Assembly (NCBI RefSeq): GCF_000264905.1
Contig: NW_006763141.1
Span: 424,961 to 488,960, forward strand
DNA: 64,000 nucleotides
Origin: Stereum hirsutum FP-91666 SS1
Lineage: Eukaryota > Basidiomycota > Agaricomycetes > Russulales > Stereaceae
Direction of reading: 5' to 3'
Every line of letters begins with the position of its first letter. Position 1 is the stretch's first letter. A program made the position numbers and the translations under genes. The notes below the pieces were generated by a model. The model searched no databases. It was given only the letters and a program-made list of their open reading frames with translations, and had not been told where the DNA came from. This document shows, one piece after another, positions 1 through 11,643 of the stretch.

Positions 1-586
1 GTGTATCTAGGGGAGTTGGATAGAGGAGGAGGGAGAATGAGAGTTGGGTGATACGGAGTATGGAGTATGTAGACTCGAACTGTGGAGGTCATGGATGGAC
101 GAGAGATGAGTGTTTTTAAGAATGTGTGGTTCGTAGAGATGACTGATTGATATTTTTGAATGTTTTCCGTGAGCGTCGTGGTAAGTATGGGCCACAATCA
201 TGGCGCCAAACCGCGATCAGGCGACTGGCTCGCAGGCTCGCGCAGAAAAGGTAATTTATTCTGCATTTCTATGGGATCAGAACACCTGGGGAACGATCTG
301 TCAACTGGGCGTCCATCTAATAAGACCCAGCGACTACTGTGCCCTCCTCGGAACATTCCTCGAGTAACCAACGAGTAACCATGGGACATGGCAATGCAGC
401 CTATTGATGTCGTTTACGCTCCTTCGACGTGCGCTGCATGCGTAATCAGACCCGTATAAGTATCAATCAACCCTTTGAGTACCCCATCCTCAGCTTTCTC
501 TGCACCCCCCCTCCCCGCGCGGCACTCGCTTTTGCTCTACACCCTACAACCGCTACTACTTGCACAACGACGTATATTCATTCAGC
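1..586. other. Left-edge intergenic sequence
   Basis: I see no gene I can support here. Short open frames on both strands lack splice-site logic and family resemblance. A part of a neighbouring gene's untranslated region cannot be excluded because the window starts here. Confidence 0.4.
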
Positions 587-1394
587 ATGCCAGAAGGAAG
601 GAATAGGTTCCCGGTTACGCCATACCGTCTCCTCATCTTGTGCATACTCCTTGCCTTGGGTATCAGCCAGGTTGTTCCAGCGCTGAAGGGAGAGGACGCT
701 GCTCCGAACACCCTTGACTTTATTCTAGGTGTTATTATTGTTATCTTGTATGTCCCCGGTCACGTTTTATTGCAGCGATAACAACGACCATGTCTACTAC
801 TCTCTGCTTCTTTTCAACACGATCTATGATGTGCTAACTAGTACCCTTCGAAGGATGTTCTTCGCTTCCTATCTGGAAAGCGCAGCGCCAGAAGACGGGA
901 TAGGGGGATGGTTTTTTCATAAGGACTACACCGAGCAGCTCATGACATGGTTTATATGGCCAGTGGTTTTGTACCTGTTCACCTTCGTCGGGTCAGTTCT
1001 AGGTTCAGGTAGGGCTAGTCCTCCGTTCGCCATCGCTCGCATTTTGCTAATAATTCAAAACTTTTTGGTCGATCGTAAGTGATCTCCTACTTGCTCATTG
1101 TCTTTTTTCCTCGTTCGGATTACACCTTCAAAATTCACTGGAGCGAGACGGTTTATTCACTGCTGCCCTCTAATGCTTACGCTGGTGCGACGATATCTCC
1201 TCTTGTCTTCACTCATCGTCTTCACCGGACTAACAATTGTTGTGTCTCTCGGTGATCTTTCAGCTGCATTGATATCCACGTGCACTGTTCTCGCAGTATA
1301 CATCATCAGCGATTCTCAAACTTCGCGGCAGGGACGGCCGTCAGACGTGCCGGACGCTGCCATACCGCCACGAACTGGTATGGTACCACCATGA
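587..1394 (+). CDS. Putative four-span membrane protein, unrecognised
   Basis: No family is recognised. The model has three exons: 587-747, 776-1074 and 1144-1394, giving about 236 residues. The first exon begins MPEGRNRF and runs straight into a hydrophobic helix (LLILCILLALGI) and a second one (ILGVIIVI). Further hydrophobic segments follow (LMTWFIWPVVLYLFTFVGSV and LLLSSLIVFTGLTIVVSL), so it looks like a small multi-pass membrane protein. The second intron has a good donor (GTAAGT at 1075). The first would be only 28 bp (GTATGT at 748 to TTGCAG at 775), unusually short; without it the frame breaks. Either the intron is real, the model is wrong there, or the gene carries a frameshift. Its polar C-terminus is rich in Ser, Arg and Pro. 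Function unknown. Confidence 0.45.
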
Positions 1395-3407
1395 CATCAG
1401 ACACCTGTGTATCGCCATACCTGCTAGAATCATTAGCTACACCCATCACACACCCGGCATGGTGCCACACTCGTTAGGCACTGGAGCATTCCCACTAGGA
1501 TGGCAGGTTCGGTATTGGCGTTGCACTTCTGCGCAAGAGAAGGTAAAGGGGGACACTATATCGGAGATCAAACTTGTACTAGTACGATACAAGAGACTTT
1601 CCAAAACATACTAGTACATGGGCAAACTGAAGATTGAGAGGCGGCGAACCCTACTCTAGACCACTATAAGTATGTGTGAGTCTAAACTGAAGGATATTCA
1701 TGAACGCAAAAGGTAGAAACTCACCGATGAAGAAGCGTCATGAGCTGACTACCTACTAGTAGAGGTCATGAATGATAATTGCGAGCGAGATACATGGTTC
1801 TCGAAGATGGTTGGGGCTTGCCTTGAAGTTGGGAAAGCCGGGATAAAAGATGGGGAGAAGGAGGGGGAAGTAGCCATATAAACGTAGAAGTGAAATTAGG
1901 GGCTACTTACCAAGCACGGGGCATAGGACGGGCCAGAGGATGCAGTGTTGGTGGAGACTACCAGACATTAGCAAGCTTTGGGGACAGCCGCGAAGCGTAT
2001 GAACTACACTCAGCGCTATCAGCAAAGAGCAAGAGTCGAATACGAGAGAGAACGCACCATAGTCTAAGTTTCAGCCAGGATGTCAAGTTGGACATCCCTA
2101 GCGTTGAAGATGTCGATATTCACGTCTCCGTTCTACATTCCTTCCGTAACTTCACGCAGGCTTCCTGCGGGTTACTTTATCGAACGCTAGGGTACCGAAC
2201 TTCATGTGGGCGGCCATACGAGGTCATTGGGCAGCTGCAGTTCAAAACGGAGGTGGTCCTGCGTCCACGAGTATCGGAGCCTTTGCCAAATCCTCCAACT
2301 GACTCATAGATACTTTTCGTCCAGGACCATCGAGAGATTCCTAGATAAATAGATATCTCATTTGGAACGGGGCTACACGTACTCGATTTTCCGATCGTAC
2401 ATACTTACGCCACACACCGTAACCTATCGAGGGCCACATTCTCTCGAGGTGGTCGACGATCGCCATATCATCGATCGAATAATCTCAGCGAGAAGGCGTG
2501 CACAACGTACTATCTTAACACCTCAATTTACATGCATACAGTCCAAGTCCTGCCCACTCCCAGGGCTCGATGTGTAATCACACGCCTAACCTTCGTGAGG
2601 CTCATGATTCAGAGACCACCGCGCACAACACATCTGTGAGCAAGTAAAACCCGCGACGGAGGAAAGAGGACTCCACATAGTAGTAATACCTCGAAAGAAG
2701 GATGGCATTAAGCTTTTGAGTCCAGGCTCGAACGGAAGAAGAGGGGGCCTTGAGCGGACGAAAGGTATGTTTAGGAAGGTAATATGTTTAGAGGACAAAC
2801 GCCACAAAGCGATCGAATGGTGATAGTCGGTCGGAACTGAGGCTGTAAGTATTGTGGTCGCCGAGCTGGCCGATGGGTGGTGATGGCAAGGCACTGTACC
2901 ACGAACTGGGGATAGCCAGTCACCACCGAGGATTGTATGTACCTTGAATGACCTCCGGCCGCGATGGACGAGACATGAAGGAAAGTGTTGGAGGAGATGT
3001 GGATGAAGATGTGAACGGCATGACGACCGGCTGTGGGTGATGGCGATGGCGTCCTTCGAGCTGGACAAAAAAGAAAAGGAAGGTAGATATATGTGAGTGT
3101 CGAGGCTGAGCGGACCGAATGGATGTGATGGGAAAGCTGGCCCAGAGAAGGAACGTCGACGGTTGCATCCGAGGCATTGACAGCCGCCGTCCCCTTCGTC
3201 TCTCTCGTCTACCCCGACGCCTTCCATCTCACACTCACCGTTCGCGCCCTCACCATTCATAAACTAGGGCTTTTTTGACGACGTTGACGACGACGACGGA
3301 GCACGCAAGCAGGCGACGACCAGTAGAGACTCGACTCGCATCGGCCAACGACCAATCCGCTCGCGGAAAAGCGAAAAGCATTTAGCGACGGTCGGCAGAT
3401 CATATTC
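1395..3407. other. Intergenic, upstream of the kinase gene
   Basis: No supported gene. A 139-codon open frame at 1890-2309 (+) and a 224-codon frame at 2586-3260 (-) exist but have no recognisable domain, no splice structure and atypical composition. The last few hundred bases probably serve as promoter and 5' leader of the kinase gene that starts at 3408. Confidence 0.4.
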
Positions 3408-6400
3408 ATGGCGTACAACCAAGTTACAGCCTCCTCGCTCACGCCCTCCCGGCCCGCACCCCAAGCACCCACACGGCAGCCCTCCTCAGCGTCCTCCTAC
3501 AACTCCCCCTCCCGCTCCAACACCGCGTCCTCTTTCGCTTCTACTACAGCCTACGCGCCCTCCATCGCCTCCACCACCACCCTTAACAACAACAACAACA
3601 ATCAGTCCCCCGTCGTCATGCCCGCTTCGAACACGTCCTATGCGACGTCGTATTCGGGCATAGGCGGCTCTCCCGCCGTCGGCGGTTTTCCAGGCCATAT
3701 GCAGAGGAATTCGGAGCTCGGGGGAGGCGGGAGAGCAGGCGGGGGAGACGGCATGGGGGGACAGGGATTGTCGGGGGCGGGGATTGTGAGGAGTGGGACG
3801 GTGGGGTTTAAGGAGGATGCGTTCGCGAATTGGCTTTGGAGGGAGAAGTATCTGATATTGAGGGAGCAGACGCTCGCGGTGCATAAGAATGAGGTTCGTC
3901 GATTTCTTTGTCGCTTTTTCTTCTCATCGTGGGGGATCGCTATCAATCGCGAGCTGTGAGATCGCGAGCGTGTATGTTCGCTGTGATATTGAACGAGGTG
4001 TATCTCTCATTTGTGCACCTATTCGCTGGCAACGTCGCTCTTTTGTCGGGATTGCCGTTCGTCCCATCGGCGGACGTGAGCTGTCATCCCAGCCAGCCAG
4101 CTCAACATCACATCACACACCCAGCCACCCACCCAGTCAGTCAAACATTACACACACTCACAGCGGCCATCACACATCACACGGCCGTGGCGGGGGTTAC
4201 TTATCCCCTTGTATTATAAGTTCACCCCGTTTCGTCCTCGTCCCTTATTACGCGTCGCGTCGTGTTCCTTGTTCCTGCCCTTATTCGAGTCCTCGAGTTC
4301 ATCTCGGGTGAGTGGGTGAGGGAGTGTGTCGAGACCGTTTGTATGATCCGTTGGAGTTCATCTCGGATGTGTCGAGGTGTCGAGTTCATTTGTTTTACTC
4401 GAGTTTGTTTCGGAATGGGTGGATGAGTGAGCTGAGCATCTCAGTGTCGTGCCGGCGAGTGACAGGGGGTGTGTGTGTACGTCACGACACGATGGGTGGA
4501 TTCACTATGTTGTTCACTACGTGAACGATGATCGCGAGAGGGTGTTGGAGGTGTTTCCTTCTGTTTTCTGTTTTCATTTTCAGAGCGACTTTGCTCCGTA
4601 GTTCTCGCTTCAACTTGATAGGAGCAGCTCAGACAGCCCGCCCTTCATCCCTTTCTCCCTCCAATCAAACCTCACTAACCTCTCTCTCCCCCCTCCCCCC
4701 TCCTCGCACCCCACAGGCCTCCTCCGCCCAAACCACCATCCAACTCTCCGACATCTCCAACATCGAACGGACCGACCTCAAACCGTACTGTCTCCTCCTC
4801 GAGACCTCCTCTCCCAACCGGCGTTTCTATTTCGCTCTCAAAGGGGACGAGGAGCTGTACGGATGGCAGGACGATATTTACTCGAGGAGTCCGTTGAGTG
4901 GGAGTTTGAGTGCGCCGACGAATTTCGTGCATAAGGTCCATGTGGGGTTTGATCCGGTTAGTGGGGCTTTTACGGTGAGTGTTCCTTTCTTTCCCCCTCG
5001 CGGCGTATTTTGGAGGGGTGAAACTAATCCTGCTCGAATGTGCGAACGAACCACGTCTCTACAGGGTATGCCAGAACAATGGAGCAAACTGCTCACGAAA
5101 TCGGCCATCACGCGCGAGGACTATCAGCGCGATCCGCAGGCGGTGCTCGATGTGCTCGAGTTTTATACGGACCATCAGAAAAGGGAGATGGAGGAGATGG
5201 GACTTTCGCCGGCGACGAGGATGGGGGGTGAGTGTCTTTTCTTTCCTTCCGCTTTTTTGTCCTTCCGCACCCAAGCATCGATCCCTACACCCTTTTTCGA
5301 TCAAGTCCCTTACCCCTTCCTTCCTCCATCCATCCGTCCATTCCCTCCCTCCTCCCTTTACTCTATCCCTCCCTCCCTTTACTCACCCCCTCCCCTCTCT
5401 CCGCATCTCCTTCCCTCTTTCCCGTTCCTTTCTCCATCCATCCATCCACCCGCCCTATGATGCTCACTCACACCCCAACCAGCCACAGGCGCACCCGCCC
5501 GCTTCAACGCAGGCACCGGCCTCGCCGGAACCGGCACCTCCTCCAAACTACCCCCCCTCCCCGAAACCCCAGACGCGCCCTCCCGCCCCTCCATCTCCCG
5601 CGCCGATACATCCACGCCAGGCACGCCCGCCGCGCTCGCCCGTGCGGCGGATTATGTGAATGAGGCGTCCGTTGGTGGAGGCATCGGCGTTGGCGGAGGT
5701 GGTGGGGAAAGGGGTGGAGGAGGAGGGGGAGAAGGAGGAGGAAGAGGTGGGGGAATAGGGGCGTTACAGCCTTCGAGGCCTGCGCCGCCTAGACCGCTGT
5801 TGACTGCGAATCGGCCGGCTCCGTCTGCGCCTGGGAGTGGAAGTGGGAAAGAACAGGCGACGGCTTCGAGTGCGGATTTGAGGGCGAGGGCGAAGCAGCA
5901 GCAGGGTCAGGGTGGCGGAGGGGCGAGTTTGGATATGGATAGGGAGAGGGAGAGGAAGCCGGGACAAGGGCAGGGGCAGGGACCGGTGCCGGAGAGGAAG
6001 GAGAGTTTGTCGCCTGCTGGGGGACAGGGGCAGGGGCAGGGACAGAGAGATAGGGAACGCGAAAGGGAGAGGGAGAGGGAGCAGAGGGTTGTGGATCGGG
6101 AGCAGAGAGAGAGGGAGCGGGAGAGGAGGGAGAGGGATAGGGATGAACGGGAGAGGGAGAGGGCGGAACGAACGGAGAAGGAGCAGAGGACGCCGGCGAA
6201 GCCTTCCGGTGCTGCTGGTGCGGAGAAGACGCCTGCGACGGTGGTGAAGCCTCTGCAGCCGACGAAGAAGCCTGCGGATAAGCTGGTGATTGGGGGTGGG
6301 AAGGAGGATGGAGATGGGAGCGTGGCGGCGGCGGCGGCGGCGCTGGAGAAGCCGAAGGCGAAGGAGGTGGAGAAGAGGATTAGTACGATGACGGAGGTGC

Positions 6401-7519
6401 AGATTATGGAGAAGTTGAGGAGCGTGGTTAGTCCTGATGATCCAAAGTTGATCTATAGCAAGATTAAGAAGATCGGGCAGGGGTGAGTCCTTCCCTCCCT
6501 TCATCATTCTCTTTTCCGGTTCGTTTCGTTTCGTTTGGAAGCAGTTGGCTGACAAGGTGTGGTGTGGCGTCGTCATAGTGCCTCCGGCCACGTCTACGTC
6601 GCCAAAACGCTCGCGACGGGGAAGAAAGTGGCGATCAAAGAGATGGACCTGATGAACCAGCCGCGGAAAGAGCTGATCGTGAACGAGATCCTCGTCATGA
6701 AGGAGTCGCAGCACCCGAACATCGTCAACTTCCTCAACTCGTACCTCGTCAAGAACAACGAGCTCTGGGTCGTGATGGAGTACATGGAGGGCGGCGCGCT
6801 GACGGATATTATTGAGAATAATACGTTGGAGGAGGATCAGATCTCTTGTATTTCGAATGAGGTATGTGTTTGATGGCTTGTGTGGTTGGTGGGTTGGATT
6901 GGATGTGGTGCTGATTGGTTGTTCGGCGTATGTGTGCAGACGTGCAAGGGCTTGGGCCATCTCCATAGCCAGCATATCATCCATCGAGATATCAAATCCG
7001 ACAACGTCCTGCTCGACGCCCAAGGCCGCGTCAAAATCACCGACTTCGGCTTCTGCGCGAAACTGACGGACCAAAAGTCGAAGCGCGCAACCATGGTGGG
7101 CACGCCGTACTGGATGGCGCCCGAGGTCGTGAAGCAGAAGGAGTACGGCGCGAAGGTCGACATCTGGTCGCTCGGGATCATGGCGATCGAGATGATCGAG
7201 CAGGAGCCGCCGTACCTCGACGAGGAGCCCCTGAAAGCGTTGTATTTGATCGCGACGAATGGGACGCCGACACTCAAGAAGCCGGAGGCGCTGTCGAGGG
7301 AGCTGAAGAGCTTTTTGAGCGTGTGTTTGTGTGTGGATGTGAAGAGTCGGGCGACGGCGAATGAGCTGCTTGAGGTGTGTTGGTTTTACTGCGTACTGAG
7401 TGGCGGTGAGCGTGTGCTGATGGTTCTGACTTTTTTTTTAGCATGAGTTTTTGAAGAAGACGTGCCAGTTGTCAGGACTCGCTCCTCTGTTGAGGTTCAG
7501 GACGAAGCAAGCATCATGA
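3408..7519 (+). CDS. CLA4: Cla4-type PAK/STE20 protein kinase (PH-CRIB-kinase)
   Basis: Serine/threonine kinase of the PAK family, which in fungi is recruited by Cdc42/Rac to polarity sites and acts in budding, septation and hyphal growth. Seven exons fit in frame: 3408-3893, 4717-4974, 5065-5227, 5483-6482, 6579-6861, 6940-7374 and 7442-7519, giving 900 residues. A Ser/Thr/Asn-rich head is followed by a PH domain (about 135-225, split by the first intron), a CRIB motif ([17 protein letters not shown], about 230-248), a long Gly/Pro/Arg-Glu-rich linker, and a C-terminal kinase domain from about 630. Catalytic motifs are complete: GQGASG loop, VAIK lysine, [15 protein letters not shown] and GTPYWMAPE. 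The PH domain separates Cla4 from Ste20. The first intron is 823 bp, far longer than the others. The last exon encodes only 25 residues. Confidence 0.95.
3894..4716 (+). other. Unusually long first intron of the CLA4-like gene
   Basis: The donor GTTCGT follows the codons for HKNE and the acceptor CCACAG precedes ASSAQTT. Joining them rebuilds a continuous PH domain in phase 0. Other introns in this gene are about 78-255 bp. The intron contains CAC/CCA-rich and GAGTTCATC-like short repeats but no further exon that I recognise. Confidence 0.75.
6045..6186 (+). repeat. Arg-Glu low-complexity coding tract
   Basis: Within the fourth exon of the kinase gene, AGGGAGAGGGA-type hexamer repeats encode runs of alternating Arg and Glu. 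This is a highly charged, probably helical or disordered linker between CRIB and kinase domains. Its purine-rich DNA is prone to length change. It also produces a long meaningless open frame on the opposite strand. Confidence 0.85.
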
Positions 7520-9353
7520 ACGCTCAACGTCGTGCTTGATGTCTGTAACTGGCCCCGGATGCCTGCTCTCAGTTCTCTTTCTCTTCTTCTTCTCCGTCTT
7601 TTGTCTCATCCTGTAGCCCAACCTAGCTGGCATATATCCCCTCGATTTTTCACGCCGGCGCTATAACATACCGTTAGCAAATCGCCCTCGTCTCCTTTCT
7701 CTCGTCTCGTCTCGTCTCTTTCCCTATCTACCGGTACTTTCCTCTTTTATCACTCTTTTTCGTTCCCTTTGTCTTTTGTTATTCCCCTTCCTACCCGGAT
7801 ATTTTGCTTTCCCCCTTTCTATCCCTCCTAGTCTCTTTCTCTTTCCTCGACTTACGACCTTTTGTGCCTGTTAAACTTCTCTTCCCTGTGTTTCTTCCCT
7901 GTTTCTGTTCCAATCGATCGATGATTTCCTCTTCTCTGTCTGTCTTAAGTACCCCTTCCACCTTGTCCCCTCTGTGTCTACTGTCCATCCATCGTCCATC
8001 GGGTCTTAGCCGTTCCATGATCTAGGTATGAACTCGCCATGCGCCCCACCCCACCCCATCTCCTCCATCCTCCTCCATCCAATTCAATTCACGTCTCAAC
8101 GTTCAACGTCCAACGTCTATAAGCTACTCATGTCTACCGCTCCGTGTATAGGGAGTCCGGATCTGTGTCAGCGTCGGTGGATATCTTCCTGTCGCTCGTC
8201 CTTCTCGTGTCGTCTCAGTGCCGATACATACTCCAGACTCTTTTTACTCCAGGCTCTTTTACTACAGGCTCCGTACCCCAGAAGAAATCGTGGCGAACTT
8301 GAATTATTAGTAGATTCTCTTTCTCTTTCTCTCATTGAGCTCTGATGCGTGATGCGTTGCCCGGGTCCCAGTCTGACGTTGATGCTCGATAAGCGAATGC
8401 GCTGTCGAGACCGACTTTTTGTCGTTCAGGTGCGTTAGCGTCCGCGTTGGCGCCAGTGGCTTGCATTCCTCGATGTGGCCCGTGCGGTGGCGGCAAATCG
8501 GGAATCGGGAGTTTTTTTCCGGGGACACGGCTCGGTGCAACCGTTCACTGGCGTGACGACGTCAAATTCGGACGTTTCTTCAACACTGACCGCCACCGAC
8601 GACCAGCTGAGCTTGCGCGAAACTTGTACGGACGAAATGATACGGAACGAAACGTTTCGAGTATACGCTAGTCTATGGAACAGGTCGGTGCTCTATGTCC
8701 TTTGAGCCATCTCGCCCGATCTGCTTTATTGTCTTGGTTAGCCGATGACTTGTTACAGAGGACCTTGGACTCGGACGTCAGCTAGGACCTTTACATTATG
8801 CTGTAAGCATAGTTTCAAACTTGCTTATTGCTTTTTTGCTCCACTTGATTGATTTTAGATCATCTATCAGTAATAATATGCAGGTCCGTACAGCCAAATG
8901 CTGCATACATACGGCAGAATTCGCTCCACACTTCCGAATTGACCACACCGTGCTGGCCGGCGAGGTAGTATTTTCTCATATGCCGTTGGCGTTGAATGAT
9001 ACTAACGTCGACGATCCAGCTGGATGACTACTGCTCCCATTGGTCCTGAACCGCGATATCTCATGTTATGGCATTTTTGGGGTCCGTCAAGCGCTGTTCG
9101 TCGATGCTCAAAGTCGCAATTCGGGAATAGGACATATTTGTAGCGCTGCTCACTACAAATATGATGCGCAGTACAAATCAGTACGCAAGATATATGTTTG
9201 AAGAACCTTTCAAAGCGTCAAAAGCGGCCTCCGTACGTTCTAAAACACGTATGCTCATATCTTCGTCCGCATTTCTTCGCGTTGCTGATTAGAATTGCTC
9301 AGGAGTCGTCTACGGCAAGCGGGATGGTGCAAGACTTCGAAAAAGTTTCGAGC
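7520..9353. other. Intergenic, downstream of the kinase
   Basis: Pyrimidine-rich sequence follows the kinase stop codon (many TCTC/CGTCTC runs at about 7690-7900), as expected of a 3' untranslated region. Beyond about 8000 there is no gene I can support; open frames near 8447-8705 and 8821-9027 are short and unrecognised. Confidence 0.4.
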
Positions 9354-9359
9354 AAAGAA

Positions 9360-9455
9360 ATGTTGAAGATGGTTGCCGCAACGCCGTACGTTCTTCGAAA
9401 TCGTGTTCTGCCCCTGTCGAAGAACGTACGGCGTTGCGGCAACCATCTTCAACAT
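9360..9455. repeat. Perfect 39-bp inverted repeat with 18-bp loop
   Basis: Positions 9360-9398 are exactly reverse-complementary to 9417-9455, separated by 18 bases. Weaker pairing continues outward on both sides (for example GA at 9357-9358 with TC at 9457-9458). A transcript from either strand would fold into a nearly perfect stem of about 39 bp. An 11-base piece of the arm (CCGTACGTTCT) recurs at 9231-9241, outside the hairpin. No coding role is apparent. Possible identities are a small-RNA (milRNA or hairpin siRNA) precursor, a short non-autonomous inverted-repeat element, or a recombination scar. Confidence 0.9.
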
Positions 9456-9713
9456 CTCCTTTTCACCATGCGACACCGTCATCATGCGCTCATCTCCCAC
9501 TCGAGTCTTCTCCCGGTCAGTTTTCCAAATTCTCAGGGTTGTTTAAATTTCGTTCCGTAAAAGAATCCGACCTGCACAGTCTGAACTTAAGGCTTATGCG
9601 CTATAAGGTCTTGTGGTTTCGTGCATGCGGCGCTCAGGGGGATAGTATGCTGCTTCGCATTAGGTTACGTGAAGAGTGGCGGGATCTCAGTGGGACTTCC
9701 TTAGCGAACTAGC

Positions 9714-9787
9714 AGCCCCGATGCAACGAGCCCGGGGCGACCAACCCCGATGCAACCAGCTTCGGTACAACCAGCCCCGATGCAACT
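9714..9787. repeat. Short imperfect tandem repeat (CCCCGATGCAAC units)
   Basis: The string CCCCGATGCAAC occurs three times within about 75 bases, interleaved with the related GCTTCGGTACAACCAGC. The spacing is about 30 bases. There is no coding frame that explains it. Confidence 0.6.
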
Positions 9788-11590
9788 GTATTCAAAATCT
9801 TGCGGGCGCTTGCATTCTCTACACACCGATCGGTGTACATATCCGCTCTGTGTAGAGATCCTGTTACGTATGTATAAAACCGGATCGAGATATCCTTGCT
9901 CCTGTGGCTTTGAATCTACTATGTGCCGGCGCCACTGGGGGCGAAGACGATGCCAGATCACATCAAGGACCCAGTAAGGCTAACTAGTCTCGATAGAATA
10001 TTCTGTTTGCGATGGTCGCCGCTAGACTGGCAGACCAGTGTCTTGTCGTGACGCATTGCGTACGGCATCGAAGTCACGAACCTTCTCAAGTACAACACGA
10101 CCCATTTGCCCTGAGTTTGTGTGGCCAGCATGCGCCCTCCGATCTAACCGTAGTGATTAGCGCCTCGAGGTATCTTGAAGCATTTTTCTACATATCTCAC
10201 CGATAGTCCCGTCACTGCCGTCCTCGTGGGTGATGGGTAAGGCCCAACGTGGAGTGGCGGCGGGAACTGAAACCGACTATGACTTGCCAGAAGTTGTATT
10301 TGGCTCAGCTGATGAAAGGGTCACGATTGATCATGCCATATTTACATACCACTAATTCAGGATATTCTAGAGGGAGGACTCGAACACAGTCTGTCTGTGA
10401 GCACTTGGTGTCACTGGAGGGTAAGTGCCACATTGGGCCACATTATTTGCAGTAAGAACCTTCCGGAATATACCGAACGAAAGCGAACCGCGAGTCGCGA
10501 CCACGTCTTTCTTCCAATATCTACTGGCGACCGGTACTCCTAAAGATTCCTCTATAACGCGATCTGCGGATGGAATTAGGTGACTAAACTCAACATAGTG
10601 GTACGTTTCGTATTGTGTAAATTCGAATACAAGGTGCGTAAGAAATCCACCTTCGAAAAACCCACAGTCACGGTCTTCGCCTACTGAAGTTCTCTTGTAG
10701 TAGTGGCGTTCAGATCGTCTTCGTCCATTTCATTCAGGCCACATGTACTTGGTACCCATCCTTATAGGAGACGGTAAGGTCCTTTTGAGCTGATCAAAGC
10801 TCTGCGACCCATCACTCGCAAGTTGTTAATGTCCGGATCGAAGCACGCTATCCTTCATCCGACTGATTATCTTTCTTTGGCAAGCTTGAAACTCCTCATG
10901 TTGGTATGTATATCTTCTCCTTGGGGCGGAGTGCATTCCTGAACGGGATCGGAAAATTAGGCGCCGTGAAGAATCGCGATACTGAACGATACGGTTGACC
11001 ATCATGAGTCAGGACGGAGACGTTGCCCACATACGAGCGATGGCGGCATTGACTTAGCGCGGGCTTGAGGTCTGTCCAGTCTGCCGCGATTAAGATCCAC
11101 CATACATGCCTACTGCATGCCTGTGGCTCAACCACTCACTACGAATGCCTTTGCCCGCATCCTGAGGATCAATCTGTTTCTGCTAGAATTCTCCCCTGTG
11201 TCAGAACGTCTTACCAGCTCTTCTAGTCCTATCTTGTTTTCGACAGTCGTGTTCTAGGAAAACCGATAGACAATTCGTATCCGACATGGTGCTGATGCTG
11301 CGTAGTTTCGTACCTGGTAATTTCAAACCCATACATGTTTGAGTTGGGAGTGAGGAGTGTCATCGAATCTCCTTCAGGCTAACTTCCTTTCGGTTATTCA
11401 TCTTTACGTGAGCTCTAGCCACTTCCATCCAGCGGTTCTCATTATGGTAAGCTTTATGTCGGAGCTCATCGAGGATCTCTTGCTAGGTGTGAGGGTCTTG
11501 GCCAAATATACCTGTGGGTAATCGTAAACCTACTTTACACCCCGACAAGCCCTGAGAATATGATAATTCTTGCGCCACTCGGTCCTCAGG

Positions 11591-11597
11591 TATAAAG
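11591..11597 (+). promoter_or_regulatory. TATA-like box of the 11.6-kb P450
   Basis: TATAAAG lies 53 bp upstream of the ATG at 11644, a usual distance for a basidiomycete TATA box with a short leader. Confidence 0.5.
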
Positions 11598-11643
11598 CAC
11601 ATCACTCCCAGCTCGTACATTCGTTAACGTCCCCCTCGCGAGC

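Larger units (their letters stand above)
9456..11643. other. Intergenic between hairpin and P450
   Basis: No gene recognised. Positions 9714-9787 hold about three imperfect copies of a CCCCGATGCAAC-containing unit. The final part is the upstream region of the P450 gene, with a TATA-like box at 11591. Confidence 0.4.

Noticed and set aside
2586..3260. 224-codon minus-strand frame upstream of the kinase gene
   Set aside because: No domain, no splice structure, His/Ser-rich low-complexity reading; probably in promoter sequence.
5764..7074. 436-codon open frame on the minus strand across the kinase gene
   Set aside because: It is the antisense shadow of the Arg-Glu repeat and GC-rich kinase exons; composition is Arg/Leu/Pro repeats with no domain.
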